Assembly (NCBI GenBank): GCA_964461455.1
Contig: CAYWUJ010000002.1
Span: 52,677-116,676 of the forward strand
DNA: 64,000 nucleotides
Direction: 5' to 3'
DNA from: UBA1413 sp964461455
GTDB taxonomy: Bacteria > Bacteroidota > Bacteroidia > Bacteroidales > Prolixibacteraceae
Each line of letters begins with the position of its first letter. Position 1 is the first letter of the stretch. A program made the position numbers and the translations under genes. This document shows positions 1 through 7,875 of the stretch, piece by piece. The notes below the pieces were generated by a model. That model saw only the letters and a program-made list of their open reading frames with translations. It was not told where the DNA came from and searched no databases.

Positions 1-162
1 TCCACCATCGCCGACATTGCCGTGGCCACCAACAGCGGACAGATCAAAACCGGATCGCTCAGCCGCTCTGACCGTATGGCCAAATATAACCAGCTCCTCC
101 GCATTGAAGAAGAACTGGGGGCCACCGCCATCTATGGCTACAAAAAAGTAACCGGCAAATAA
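1..162 (+). CDS. eno: Enolase, C-terminal end (5' truncated by window edge)
   Basis: The first 53 codons read as the C-terminal tail of enolase, the glycolytic enzyme converting 2-phosphoglycerate to phosphoenolpyruvate. The stretch ATNSGQIKTGSLSRSDR is the highly conserved barrel end of this family, which includes the GQIKTGS-x-x-RSDR signature, followed by the usual YNQLLRIEEELG helix. The reading frame runs from base 1 and stops at TAA 160-162. Everything upstream, including the catalytic Lys and Glu residues, lies outside the window. An intrinsic terminator follows about 75 bases downstream. Confidence 0.95.
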   Translation, partial: STIADIAVATNSGQIKTGSLSRSDRMAKYNQLLRIEEELGATAIYGYKKVTGK

Positions 163-236
163 TACCCTGCCGGAGTCTCAGGGGCTCGAAGGTCCCCGAA
201 TGAAATCCGGTGAAAGAGAACTTAAATAATTCGCAC

Positions 237-271
237 AAAAAAAACGGGAGACATCTTTCTCCCGTTTTTTT
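237..271. terminator. Bidirectional intrinsic terminator between eno and the DUF6249 gene
   Basis: An inverted repeat AAAACGGGAGA / TCTCCCGTTTT with a short loop is flanked by an A run on the left and a T run on the right. Either strand therefore yields a hairpin followed by U residues. It sits between two convergent genes, enolase on + and the membrane protein on -, and can serve both. Confidence 0.85.
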
Positions 272-343
272 ATGCGTTTCCGCCACTTAGGCTGCTTCCG
301 GCTAATCACAGGAAGTCAGAAACAGGGCGTTAAAACAAAAGCA

Positions 344-685
344 TTACTCCTTCCGCTTCCTTTCCAGTTTTCCCTGGAGCAGATAGGCCACGACCAACCC
401 CAATCCGCCGAAAATCAAGATCATCGAGAAGTAGAGGGGTCCCGACTCCAGTTCAGTGTAGTGCTCGAAAAGAGCCCCCGTCAAAAAGCCCAGGGCAAGG
501 CCGATCATAAACAATCCCCATTTGAAAACCGCATAACCCGAACTTTGCCGTTCACTCTGGAAAAGCTTCGGGTCAGCGCCCTTTTCAATCATCGCCATCC
601 TCTCCTTGTTACGGGTGGTGATGAAAATGTAGAAGACGGCAAAGACCAACAAAAAGAAGGTTAATGAAATAATCACTGGTTCCAT
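344..685 (-). CDS. DUF6249-type small membrane protein
   Basis: A 113-residue protein with an N-terminal transmembrane segment (about 5-23), a short basic cytoplasmic stretch containing the sequence MIEKGADPKLF, and two further hydrophobic segments (about 54-74 and 84-103). The tail is strongly basic (KLERKRKE). The M-I-E-K-G motif after the first helix is typical of Bacteroidota membrane proteins annotated as DUF6249, which are often next to an ECF sigma factor. Here the gene is divergent from such a sigma factor at 834. The function is unknown. A role in signalling with the sigma/partner pair is inferred only from position. Confidence 0.7.
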   Translation of the reverse strand: MEPVIISLTFFLLVFAVFYIFITTRNKERMAMIEKGADPKLFQSERQSSGYAVFKWGLFMIGLALGFLTGALFEHYTELESGPLYFSMILIFGGLGLVVAYLLQGKLERKRKE

Positions 686-797
686 GATTTCTGTTTTTTA
701 AATGTTTATACTTTTTCTGGTGTTTTACTTTCGGTACCGGTGATATGACCCCACTCTTCGCGCCAGGTTACACTTCGGGCAGAAAATTTTCGAAATT

Positions 798-825
798 TGT
801 AACCCTGAAGGAAAAAGTCCGTCTC
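798..825 (+). promoter_or_regulatory. Candidate ECF-type promoter of the sigma gene at 834
   Basis: TGTAACC (798-804) and CGTC (820-823) are separated by 15 bases. This is the classical -35/-10 pair and spacing for many ECF sigma factors, which often drive their own genes. Transcription would begin within a few bases of the start codon, implying a leaderless or nearly leaderless mRNA. This is motif-based only, with no expression data. Confidence 0.4.
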
Positions 826-833
826 ATGAAGTG

Positions 834-1394
834 ATGACGCAGCAGCAAGAACAGGAGATCATTGCGAAGGTACGGCAGGGAGATACCCGGGCTTATTCGA
901 TTCTGGTAGATAAATACCAGAACATCGTATTTTCCCTGGCACTCAGGATTCTGAAAAACAGGGAAGAAGCCGAAGAGATGGCCCAGGAGGCCTTCATCAG
1001 GGCCTTCCGTTCCTTGGAATCCTTCAGGGGGAATTCCAGGTTTTCGACGTGGCTCTATACCATTGCGTATAACAGCTGCCTCAGCCAGGTCCGCAAGAAT
1101 AAGCTTTCCCACAGCGGGAACAGCGGCCTGGACCCGGGAGTGGAAATTTGGGAAGAACAGGAAAACCGCGAAAATGAGGAACAGCGCTCCTGTTGTTTGG
1201 AAGCCGCCCTTAAAAAACTTCCGGAAGAAGATTACCTGCTGGTCATTCTGCACTATTACGACAACCAGCGGATTGACGAAATCAGCAGGATTACGGGACT
1301 GGGGGAAAGCAATGTCAAAGTGAGGCTTCACAGGGCCCGCAAAAAACTGCAGGCAATGATGAATGAGATGTTAAAAGAGACCATCCTAAATTGA
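834..1394 (+). CDS. ECF (sigma-70 family) RNA polymerase sigma factor
   Basis: A protein of about 186 residues with the two conserved ECF domains. Region 2 spans about 20-90 and includes DKYQNIVFSLALRILKNREEAEE and the -10-binding FSTWLYTIAYN segment. Region 4 spans about 125-180, where DEISRITGLGESNVKVRLHRARKKL is the helix-turn-helix that reads the -35 element. A GTG at 831 precedes ATG 834 in frame; the ATG is preferred. The next gene starts 7 bases after the stop and encodes a membrane protein with a short cytosolic N-terminus, the expected arrangement for a sigma factor and its membrane partner. The regulon cannot be read from the sequence. Confidence 0.93.
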   Translation: MTQQQEQEIIAKVRQGDTRAYSILVDKYQNIVFSLALRILKNREEAEEMAQEAFIRAFRSLESFRGNSRFSTWLYTIAYNSCLSQVRKNKLSHSGNSGLDPGVEIWEEQENRENEEQRSCCLEAALKKLPEEDYLLVILHYYDNQRIDEISRITGLGESNVKVRLHRARKKLQAMMNEMLKETILN

Positions 1395-1400
1395 GGAATC

Positions 1401-1874
1401 ATGGAAATCAGCGAAAATAATCAGGAAAAGGAATTGAGGGAACTCTTCAGGGAGATCAGCCTGAACTCCCCGTCTCCCGGGTTTACCGGGAAAGTGATGG
1501 ATATCCTGGAGGCTGAAACCACAGGGGCGGCGGTTCCTGCCAGGGAGCCCCTGCTGGGAAAAAGATTCTGGATGCTGGCCCTTCTTTTTCTGGTTCCCCT
1601 GGCGTTGCTGCCGGCCTTCGGCAGCACAAAGGAGAGTTTTTTGATGATGCTGGCTGACCGTTATCTTTCCGGTTGGCATCTCCCTTCCCTCCCCGACTGG
1701 CACCTTGCCGACTGGCACCTCCCCACCCTTCAGTGCCTCGGAGAAGCGTGGTCCCTGTTTGGTGCAAAGGCAGAGACTGTACCCCTGACCATGGCCTGGG
1801 GCATGCTGGCCATCATTGTCCTGCTGCTGGCCGAAAGGACCTTCTCAAGGAAAAAGGAATTGGTGACCCCATAG
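1401..1874 (+). CDS. Putative membrane anti-sigma partner of the ECF factor
   Basis: A 157-residue protein starting 7 bases after the sigma gene, with GAGGA as a possible ribosome-binding site. Residues 1-50 are charged and cytosolic and include SPGFTGKVMDILEAE. This [S/P]-x-F-T-x-x-VM-x-x-I pattern is common in Bacteroidota proteins encoded behind ECF sigma factors. Two hydrophobic segments follow (about 53-72 and 127-145). The loop between them carries a short tandem repeat around WHLPSLPDWHLADWHLP (residues 91-107). No zinc-finger Cys/His motif is present. The anti-sigma role is inferred from position and topology, not from a recognised domain. Confidence 0.6.
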   Translation: MEISENNQEKELRELFREISLNSPSPGFTGKVMDILEAETTGAAVPAREPLLGKRFWMLALLFLVPLALLPAFGSTKESFLMMLADRYLSGWHLPSLPDWHLADWHLPTLQCLGEAWSLFGAKAETVPLTMAWGMLAIIVLLLAERTFSRKKELVTP

Positions 1875-1896
1875 GGGCGTCATCAGACCGGAGACA

Positions 1897-2862
1897 TCAG
1901 AAACACTCCTCCTGGGAGAGGTATTGGGTCACGTATTCGCTGACCCCCTCCTCCAGTCCGGTGAAAGGCTGCGAATAACCGATTTCGCGTAATTTACGGA
2001 TATCGGCCTCCGTGAAATACTGGTAACGGCTGCGGAGATCAGGGGGCGTATCGATAAACTCAATTTCGGGTTTCTTCTGCATGCTGCCAAATACGGCATT
2101 GGTCAGATCGAGGTAAGAGCGGGCCTTGCCGGTCCCGACATTATAAATTCCCGGGTGATCCCTGTGGGCAAGGAAAAAAAGCATCACCCCGGCGATATCA
2201 TCAACATAAATAAAATCGCGCTTTTGTTCTCCGTCGGGGATATCCTCCCTGTGGGAGCGGAAGAGTTTCATTCCCCCGGTCTGACGGATGGTCTGATAGG
2301 CATGAAGGACCACCGAGGCCATGCGGCCCTTGTGGTATTCGTTGGGACCATAAACATTGAAAAACTTAAGTCCGGCCCAAAAACCGGGCGTGTTCTTCTG
2401 GTTAAGGACCCACAGGTCAAAGTCATGTTTCGACCAGGCATACAGGTTCAGAGGCTTCAGTCCGGAAATGTATTGGTGGTCATCGGAAAATCCCATTTCG
2501 CCATTGCCATAGGTAGCGGCTGAGGAGGCGTAGACCATGGGAATTTTATATTCGGTACAGGCTTTCCAGAGGTTCTGGGAGTAACGCAGGTTCAGTTCCT
2601 GGTAACTCTCGGGCTCCTGACCGATGGTGTCGGTTCGCGCTCCCAGGTGAAACACAAATTCCACACGGCTGTGGTTTTTGCTGAACCATTCAAAAAAATC
2701 GGCCCTGTCGACCAGGTGGTTATAGCTTTTTGATTGAAAATTCCGCTCTTTGGCAGGGTCATCATAACGGTCAACGAGTACCAGGTTGTTATACCCCTCC
2801 CTGTTGAGCTTACCTACAAAATAACTGCCTATGAACCCTGCAGCTCCAGTAACAACGATCAT
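1897..2862 (-). CDS. hldD: ADP-L-glycero-D-manno-heptose 6-epimerase
   Basis: A 321-residue extended short-chain dehydrogenase that epimerises ADP-D,D-heptose to ADP-L,D-heptose for the LPS inner core. The N-terminal Rossmann motif TGAAGFIGS binds the dinucleotide. The catalytic Y-x-x-x-K occurs as YAWSKHDFD, and the family hallmarks KFFNVYGPNEYHKGRMASV and RDFIYVDD are present. Length matches the family. It is the last of three same-strand genes after mqnB and mqnD, separated from mqnD by about 105 bases. Cytoplasmic. Confidence 0.93.
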   Translation of the reverse strand: MIVVTGAAGFIGSYFVGKLNREGYNNLVLVDRYDDPAKERNFQSKSYNHLVDRADFFEWFSKNHSRVEFVFHLGARTDTIGQEPESYQELNLRYSQNLWKACTEYKIPMVYASSAATYGNGEMGFSDDHQYISGLKPLNLYAWSKHDFDLWVLNQKNTPGFWAGLKFFNVYGPNEYHKGRMASVVLHAYQTIRQTGGMKLFRSHREDIPDGEQKRDFIYVDDIAGVMLFFLAHRDHPGIYNVGTGKARSYLDLTNAVFGSMQKKPEIEFIDTPPDLRSRYQYFTEADIRKLREIGYSQPFTGLEEGVSEYVTQYLSQEECF

Positions 2863-2967
2863 GCTGATTTTTGGTTTGGTTCAGTACTGCTTTCAACTGA
2901 TTCCTGTTGTGGGACCGTTTGAAAGGATAAACTACGATTCACTGATAATATTGTATGGCTGCCCATA

Positions 2968-3801
2968 TTAAATTTCAAGGAGAAAATTGCCGGGGAGAGG
3001 ATGGATGATTCCCTTTGCAGAAGCTTCGTCGAACAGGCGTGTGACTGCTCTGATGCCTTCATCGCCCAGGTCAAGGGTGAAATCATTAACGTACAGGGAG
3101 ATATGGCTGGCGATTACCACATCGTTAAGTTCCCGGGCGTGGGTCTTGACGAATTCGGCGGAAGATTCGGGATGGGCCATGGCGAAAGCCACGCTGCGGT
3201 GCATGACGCGGTTCAGGGCCTGTCTGACCTCCAGGGGCAGGGAATTGGCGGCGACGATTCCGCCCAGAGGAATCGGGAGTCCTGTTTTCTCCTCCCACCG
3301 TTCTCCCAGGTCGGCGATTTTCACCAGTCCCCGCTGTGTGTAGGTAAACCTGTTTTCGTGGATGATCACGCCGGCGTCGGCTTCCCCGGTGAGCAGGGCA
3401 TCCTCAATGTCAGAAAAGAGCATTTCCGTTTTTTGGAGGGCTTCCGGGTAGAACAGGGAAAAAAGGAGGTTGGCAGTGGTGAACCTGCCGGGGATGGCGA
3501 TTTTTCCGCTGATGATTTCTTCGGGGCTGAGGGGGCGGCGACTGATCAGTAACGGACCGTTACCACGCCCCAGGGCACTGCCGGCATGCAACAGGGAGTA
3601 CCGGCCGGCCACCCGGGCACAGGCATGATAACTCAGCTTGGTCACATCCAGCGCATTAAGGAAGGCACGCCGGTTGAGTTCCTCCACGTCGGCCATGACC
3701 ACTTCGAACGACAGACCTTCGGTGTCTATCTTTCCGTGGATCAGGGCGTCAAAAATGAAGGTATCGTTGGGGCAGGTTGAAAAACCCAGGGTAAGCTTCA
3801 T
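2968..3801 (-). CDS. mqnD: 1,4-dihydroxy-6-naphthoate synthase (futalosine menaquinone pathway)
   Basis: A 277-residue protein with the periplasmic-binding-protein-like fold of MqnA/MqnD. The N-terminus LGFSTCPNDTFIFDALIHG is characteristic of MqnD, which cleaves cyclic dehypoxanthine futalosine to 1,4-dihydroxy-6-naphthoate. Further family features are the segment around DVTKLSYHA and the C-terminal SHISLYVNDFTLDLGDEG. The neighbouring mqnB, 33 bases upstream on the same strand, supports the assignment. It shows that this organism makes menaquinone by the futalosine route. Confidence 0.92.
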   Translation of the reverse strand: MKLTLGFSTCPNDTFIFDALIHGKIDTEGLSFEVVMADVEELNRRAFLNALDVTKLSYHACARVAGRYSLLHAGSALGRGNGPLLISRRPLSPEEIISGKIAIPGRFTTANLLFSLFYPEALQKTEMLFSDIEDALLTGEADAGVIIHENRFTYTQRGLVKIADLGERWEEKTGLPIPLGGIVAANSLPLEVRQALNRVMHRSVAFAMAHPESSAEFVKTHARELNDVVIASHISLYVNDFTLDLGDEGIRAVTRLFDEASAKGIIHPLPGNFLLEI

Positions 3802-3834
3802 TCTGTAAAATTTGCCGCAAAATTAGCAAATTCG

Positions 3835-4545
3835 TCAGATCTTGGCCCCTGCTTCCTGTAAAACCTTCAGCAGGGTGGTTTTCAGGTTTTCGAGGGCCAG
3901 GGGAATATCCCACCGCGACTGGCTGCGGGGAGCTACCAGGTTGGAAATGGCCCTGATCTGCAGGCAGGGAACGCCCATCCAGCGGCAAACGTAAAAGACA
4001 GCCGCCCCTTCCATGCTCTCCACGCTCGCCGAAAAACGGTCCTTCAGCAGTGAAATGGTCGACTCCCGGCCATGGCTGATATTGGAAGTGATCCCCTTCA
4101 CCCGGGGCAAAAAAGCAGCCACATGATCCCCGTCGGCACGAAGCATCCGGTTCTCAAAGGGAAACTCATCGGGCCGCATGAATCCACTGTCGAAAAGCGT
4201 CAGAAACTCGTTCTCCTTCTCAATGCCCAGATCGGCAAACTCCTCTTCCACGACATTCACCACATCGCCGATATGGAGATGGTCCCCCAAAGCCCCGGCG
4301 ATGCCGGCATTGAGAACTACGGCATAGGAAAACGCCGCCAGGTGCTGAGTCAGGAAAAAAGCGGTAAAGGTGGTCCCGATGCCCGTCAGCAAAAGGTCAT
4401 AATCGGTTTCCCCTATCCTGTAACTTCTGAAATTATCGGAAGCCGCCACCAGCAAAAGGCTCTCGTCAATCAGCAGTTTCACCTCCATCTCCGTGGCCGC
4501 TACCAGCAGTACTTTACTCTCTTTCACTTTCCCTTTCATCATCAT
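3835..4545 (-). CDS. mqnB: Futalosine hydrolase
   Basis: A 236-residue member of the nucleoside phosphorylase/hydrolase superfamily. LLLTGIGTTFTAFFLT and LNAGIAGALGDHLHIGDVV give the conserved nucleoside-binding glycine-rich segments. SVESMEGAAVFYVCRWMGVP carries the M-E-G-A ribose-binding motif, and IRAISN follows. Linkage to mqnD distinguishes it from 5'-methylthioadenosine nucleosidase, which belongs to the same fold family. The start has three consecutive Met codons, and the outermost (4545) is used here. It is divergent from folE. Confidence 0.88.
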   Translation of the reverse strand: MMMKGKVKESKVLLVAATEMEVKLLIDESLLLVAASDNFRSYRIGETDYDLLLTGIGTTFTAFFLTQHLAAFSYAVVLNAGIAGALGDHLHIGDVVNVVEEEFADLGIEKENEFLTLFDSGFMRPDEFPFENRMLRADGDHVAAFLPRVKGITSNISHGRESTISLLKDRFSASVESMEGAAVFYVCRWMGVPCLQIRAISNLVAPRSQSRWDIPLALENLKTTLLKVLQEAGAKI

Positions 4546-4617
4546 TTATTCTTTCTATTCATACTGTTTTTATGAAAAAAGGTTAATCTTTGTGTCTCAT
4601 TTCTTAAAAATGACCCC

Positions 4618-5241
4618 ATGGATGTCTCATTAAACAGCGACAACAGCGGCTACCGGAGAATCGACAGGTACGATCCCGAGAAAACGGCAGAACTGGCTCT
4701 TTATTATGAGAAGATCCTCAGCCTTCTGGGCGAGGATGTTCAACGTGAAGGACTTCTCAAAACACCCCACAGGGTAGCCAAGGCGATGCAGTTTTTGCTG
4801 CAGGGCTATGAAATGAATCCCGTCGAAATTCTCAGGTCGGCCATGTTTAAGGAGGATTACCGTCAGATGGTGATTGTGAAGGATATTGAGATCTATTCCA
4901 TGTGTGAGCATCATCTTCTGCCTTTTATCGGGAAGGCCCATGTGGCCTATATTCCCAACGGGTACATTACAGGGCTGAGCAAGATCGCCCGGGTGGTGGA
5001 TGTCTTTGCCCGCAGGCTCCAGGTACAGGAACGCCTCACCTCACAAATCAAGGAGTGCATCCAGGAAACCCTGAAACCCCTGGGAGTAGCTGTGGTCATT
5101 GAAGCACAGCACCTTTGCATGCAGATGAGGGGCATTCAGAAACAGCACTCCATCACCACGACTTCCGATTTTACAGGAGCCTTTGAAAGGGTGGCCACCC
5201 GTGAAGAATTCATCAAACTGATTGGTTCCAAACTCAGCTGA
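4618..5241 (+). CDS. folE: GTP cyclohydrolase I
   Basis: A 207-residue type I GTP cyclohydrolase, the first enzyme of tetrahydrofolate synthesis (GTP to 7,8-dihydroneopterin triphosphate). SMCEHHLLPFIGKAHVAYIP contains the zinc-binding Cys and catalytic His residues. QHLCMQMRGIQKQHS holds the second zinc Cys and the substrate-binding region. The helix REGLLKTPHRVAKA is typical. The gene stands alone, divergent from mqnB, and its 3' end faces the lactonase-fold gene convergently, 19 bases away. Confidence 0.96.
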   Translation: MDVSLNSDNSGYRRIDRYDPEKTAELALYYEKILSLLGEDVQREGLLKTPHRVAKAMQFLLQGYEMNPVEILRSAMFKEDYRQMVIVKDIEIYSMCEHHLLPFIGKAHVAYIPNGYITGLSKIARVVDVFARRLQVQERLTSQIKECIQETLKPLGVAVVIEAQHLCMQMRGIQKQHSITTTSDFTGAFERVATREEFIKLIGSKLS

Positions 5242-5260
5242 TCACTTTACCTTAAGAGAT

Positions 5261-6379
5261 TCATAAAAACTCTATACAGACCGGTGCTTTAGTTTCCAGG
5301 CTTTTCCCTGTAAAAACGGGAAGGCCTCCTTCCATTCTGAAGAGGGTGATGTTATGGCTTCTCTGGTTCGCCACCAGCATAAAGCGCCCCCCGGGTGCCA
5401 TGGCGAAGTTCCGCGGCCAGTTGCCTTCGACCGCGACATGGGTCACCGGCGAGATCATCCCCGATGCGGCGTCACGGCTGAAAACCACCACCGAGTTGTG
5501 CCCCCTGTTGGAGGCATAGAGGAATTTCCGGCATGGAGAGAGGTGAATGTCGGCGCAGTAACTCACTCCGCTGTAACCCCCGGGGAGGGTCGTGATATCC
5601 TGAAGCTGCACCAGGGAGCCCTCTTTATTTTCGAAGACCGTGATCGTCGATGACAGTTCATTGACCACGTATATAAACCGGCCGTCGGGGGTAAAATCAA
5701 AATGGCGGGGGCCGGAACCGGGAGGCAGCGACGTGGAGGCACCGGGCCTGGAGATCAGTTTTCCCGAAGAAGGATCCAGGGAATAGGCAAAGAGCTTATC
5801 GGCTCCCAGGTCAGCAGCCATGAGCTGGTCACTGCCGCCCATAAAACGGATGGAATGGGCATAGGGACGGGATTGCCGCCGCTTAAGAGGTCCTGATCCT
5901 TCATGGCGGACCACCGAAGAGGCGGGTTCCAGAGAGCCGTCGTCAGCAACAGGATAGAGCGCCACCGACCCCCCGCCATAATTGGCCACCGCCACCCAGC
6001 GGCCATCGGCCGAAACATCGGCATAACAGGGATCATCGCCATGCGAGGAACGCTTGTTGATAAACTGTAATTCGCCGTTATCACGAACACGGAAGGCCGT
6101 GACCGACCCACCGTCGGGATCAGCAGCCAGGGGCCCGCGTGTGGTGGCATACAAGTATTTCCTGTCGGGTGAGAGCCGCACGAAATTGGGATTGTCGATT
6201 CCCTTGAAGAGCCTCACCTCCTCCAGATTTCCGGTGACGGTGTCCAGTGAGCAGAGCGAAATTCCCTCCGCCCCCTCCGACGTAAAGGTGCCCACGTAAA
6301 ACCACAGGGGGTGGTTCGCCCGGGCACCCATGGAACAACAGACCCCCGCTAACAGTAAGATGAATGTGATCCTCTTCAT
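5261..6379 (-). CDS. Exported lactonase-family seven-bladed beta-propeller protein (6-phosphogluconolactonase-like)
   Basis: A 372-residue protein from ATG 6379. The open frame continues upstream to 6517, but 6379 gives a clean signal peptide (KRITFILLLAGVCCSMGARA), so I chose it. The mature part shows the repeated propeller blades of the lactonase/YbhE family: FYVGTFTSEGAEGISLC at the N-terminus, then repeats ending in YANYGG-, GPRHFDFTPDGRFIYVVNE- and YASNRGHNSVVVF-like segments. YbhE is a cytosolic 6-phosphogluconolactonase; a secreted version may act on other lactones or be structural. The 299 bases upstream (6380-6678) hold no gene that I can support. Confidence 0.85.
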   Translation of the reverse strand: MKRITFILLLAGVCCSMGARANHPLWFYVGTFTSEGAEGISLCSLDTVTGNLEEVRLFKGIDNPNFVRLSPDRKYLYATTRGPLAADPDGGSVTAFRVRDNGELQFINKRSSHGDDPCYADVSADGRWVAVANYGGGSVALYPVADDGSLEPASSVVRHEGSGPLKRRQSRPYAHSIRFMGGSDQLMAADLGADKLFAYSLDPSSGKLISRPGASTSLPPGSGPRHFDFTPDGRFIYVVNELSSTITVFENKEGSLVQLQDITTLPGGYSGVSYCADIHLSPCRKFLYASNRGHNSVVVFSRDAASGMISPVTHVAVEGNWPRNFAMAPGGRFMLVANQRSHNITLFRMEGGLPVFTGKSLETKAPVCIEFL

Positions 6380-6678
6380 TTGATGTTTAATTTGTTGGAT
6401 AAATACTCCCTTTAACAGGTTGTTCCTGCGAAACGGCGGGTTCAGCTCTGCAGCCCCCGTTTCGGAGGTGCGGAATTTTCCTTCCTGTGAATGAAAAACC
6501 AGACCAGGGCATTCCATCGCGAAAAATAATCATAAATGGCCAAATAAGGGACCCGGGGAGCAATAATTACCGGAAAAATGGTAGAAAACCCGGGGATTAA
6601 ACCTATCTTAACACTCCAGTGGGCACCGCTTCCCTTCCGGGGATCGGGCAGCCCGAGAAAAATTAAAAGTGAGACAAC

Positions 6679-6915
6679 ATGACAGAACCGGCAATTTTTG
6701 ACAAAAAGCCAGCCCTGGTGACTCTGGAACCGGGGACTTATTACTGGTGTGCCTGCGGCCTCAGTACCAACCAGCCCTTTTGCAGCGGTGCTCATAAGGG
6801 AACAGGCATTACCCCCCTGGCGTTTACCGTTGATGAGAAAAAAGAGGCCTGGCTGTGCAATTGCAAGCACTCAGGGAACAAACCTTACTGCGACGGCACC
6901 CACAAGACGCTTTAG
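6679..6915 (+). CDS. CDGSH-type iron-sulfur protein (two motifs)
   Basis: A 78-residue protein with two CDGSH-like [2Fe-2S] motifs of the C-x-C-x2-S-x3-P-x-C-x-G-x-H type. The first is CACGLSTNQPFCSGAH (about residues 24-39) and the second is CNCKHSGNKPYCDGTH (about 60-75). Each cluster is bound by three Cys and one His, as in mitoNEET-family proteins. Two motifs in one small chain is the usual bacterial form. It converges with the flavin reductase-rubredoxin gene, 15 bases away, so a redox role is plausible but the partner is not shown. Confidence 0.92.
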   Translation: MTEPAIFDKKPALVTLEPGTYYWCACGLSTNQPFCSGAHKGTGITPLAFTVDEKKEAWLCNCKHSGNKPYCDGTHKTL

Positions 6916-6930
6916 GGCTCCGCGGGAAAG

Positions 6931-7827
6931 TCAGGACAAAGGTTTGAAATAATCCTTTCCGGCGTTGCAAAGAGGGCAACGGTAATCTTCGGGAAGGCCG
7001 CTGAAGGGGGTTCCCGGGGGGATACCTGCTGAAAGGTCTCCGTCTTCGGGACGGTAGACATATCCGCAGACGGTACAGATATACTGTTCGTCGTCGTCAG
7101 GATCACGGGCAGGACCGGGACCGCCGGAGTTGCCGGGAAGTGCATCAGTACCGGTATGGGCGGAATCACCGGCAGCAGCGGAATCGTCGCGGTGGCCGGA
7201 AGAGTCTGATTCGCGGGGTCCGTCATGCGGGTCCCGGGTTCCGGAGATCTCACCACCGGCAGCTTCAGCGCCCTCAACAGGTGCGTACCCCCGGGAAACG
7301 GCTGATTCCTCCTCCAGTTTTTCCTGGTCAATGTAAGTCGGTGCGTTGCGGGGAGCCAGCATGCGGTATTTTTCACGATACCAGGCATAGGTCAGGGGCT
7401 CCTCGTCGGTGAGGATTCCGCTGTCGGCCACTTCCCCTATCAGCAGGGTGTGGGTTCCCACATCGAGGGTGGAAACCAGCCGGCAATCGAGCCATGCCAC
7501 ACAGGAACCGGTGACCACCGGGGCTCCTGTCACCTTCACCTCCGAAGCCGCCCGCGCAAACTTGTCAAACCAGGAACTCGACATAAACCCGAACTCCCCG
7601 ATCAGGGTGGTGTCAGCATCCTTCCTAAGAACAGAAACAGAAAAGAGACGGCTTTTCAGGATCAGAGGAAGGGTATCGTTGTCCTTATGGCAGCTGACGG
7701 CGACCTGCGCAGGCGAGGAGGTGACCTGAAACACCGTGTTGGCCACAAATCCCGCACGGCTTCCCTCCCATGCCGTGGCCACTATGTACATTCCGTACGA
7801 CAACTTCTGAAAAGCCCTTAAACCCAT
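6931..7827 (-). CDS. Flavin reductase-rubredoxin fusion protein (Hrb-like)
   Basis: A 298-residue fusion. Residues 1-160 form a flavin reductase-like split-barrel FMN domain: LSYGMYIVATAWEGSRAGFV, then VAVSCHKDNDT, then SGILTDEEPLTYAWY. Residues about 165-247 are a low-complexity linker rich in Gly, Asp, Ala and Pro. Residues 248-298 are a complete rubredoxin with CTVCGY (C251, C254) and CPLC (C284, C287) as iron ligands. The order matches high-molecular-weight rubredoxin of anaerobes, which passes electrons to flavodiiron NO/O2 reductases. No flavodiiron gene is in the window. It lies 48 bases downstream of the MerR/B12 regulator on the same strand and may be its target. Confidence 0.9.
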   Translation of the reverse strand: MGLRAFQKLSYGMYIVATAWEGSRAGFVANTVFQVTSSPAQVAVSCHKDNDTLPLILKSRLFSVSVLRKDADTTLIGEFGFMSSSWFDKFARAASEVKVTGAPVVTGSCVAWLDCRLVSTLDVGTHTLLIGEVADSGILTDEEPLTYAWYREKYRMLAPRNAPTYIDQEKLEEESAVSRGYAPVEGAEAAGGEISGTRDPHDGPRESDSSGHRDDSAAAGDSAHTGTDALPGNSGGPGPARDPDDDEQYICTVCGYVYRPEDGDLSAGIPPGTPFSGLPEDYRCPLCNAGKDYFKPLS

Positions 7828-7875
7828 AGGATCGATTTTTTCCCGAAAATAGCAATTTCCCCGATTCCGGCAACC

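Noticed and set aside
272..664. Open frame of 130 codons on + opposite the DUF6249 gene
   Set aside because: It is the antisense shadow of a convincing membrane protein and shows no domain or start context.
4561..4617. Bacteroidota promoter before folE (TAATCTTTG)
   Set aside because: The spacing inside the -7 box is one base too long for TANNTTTG and no TTTG is correctly placed.
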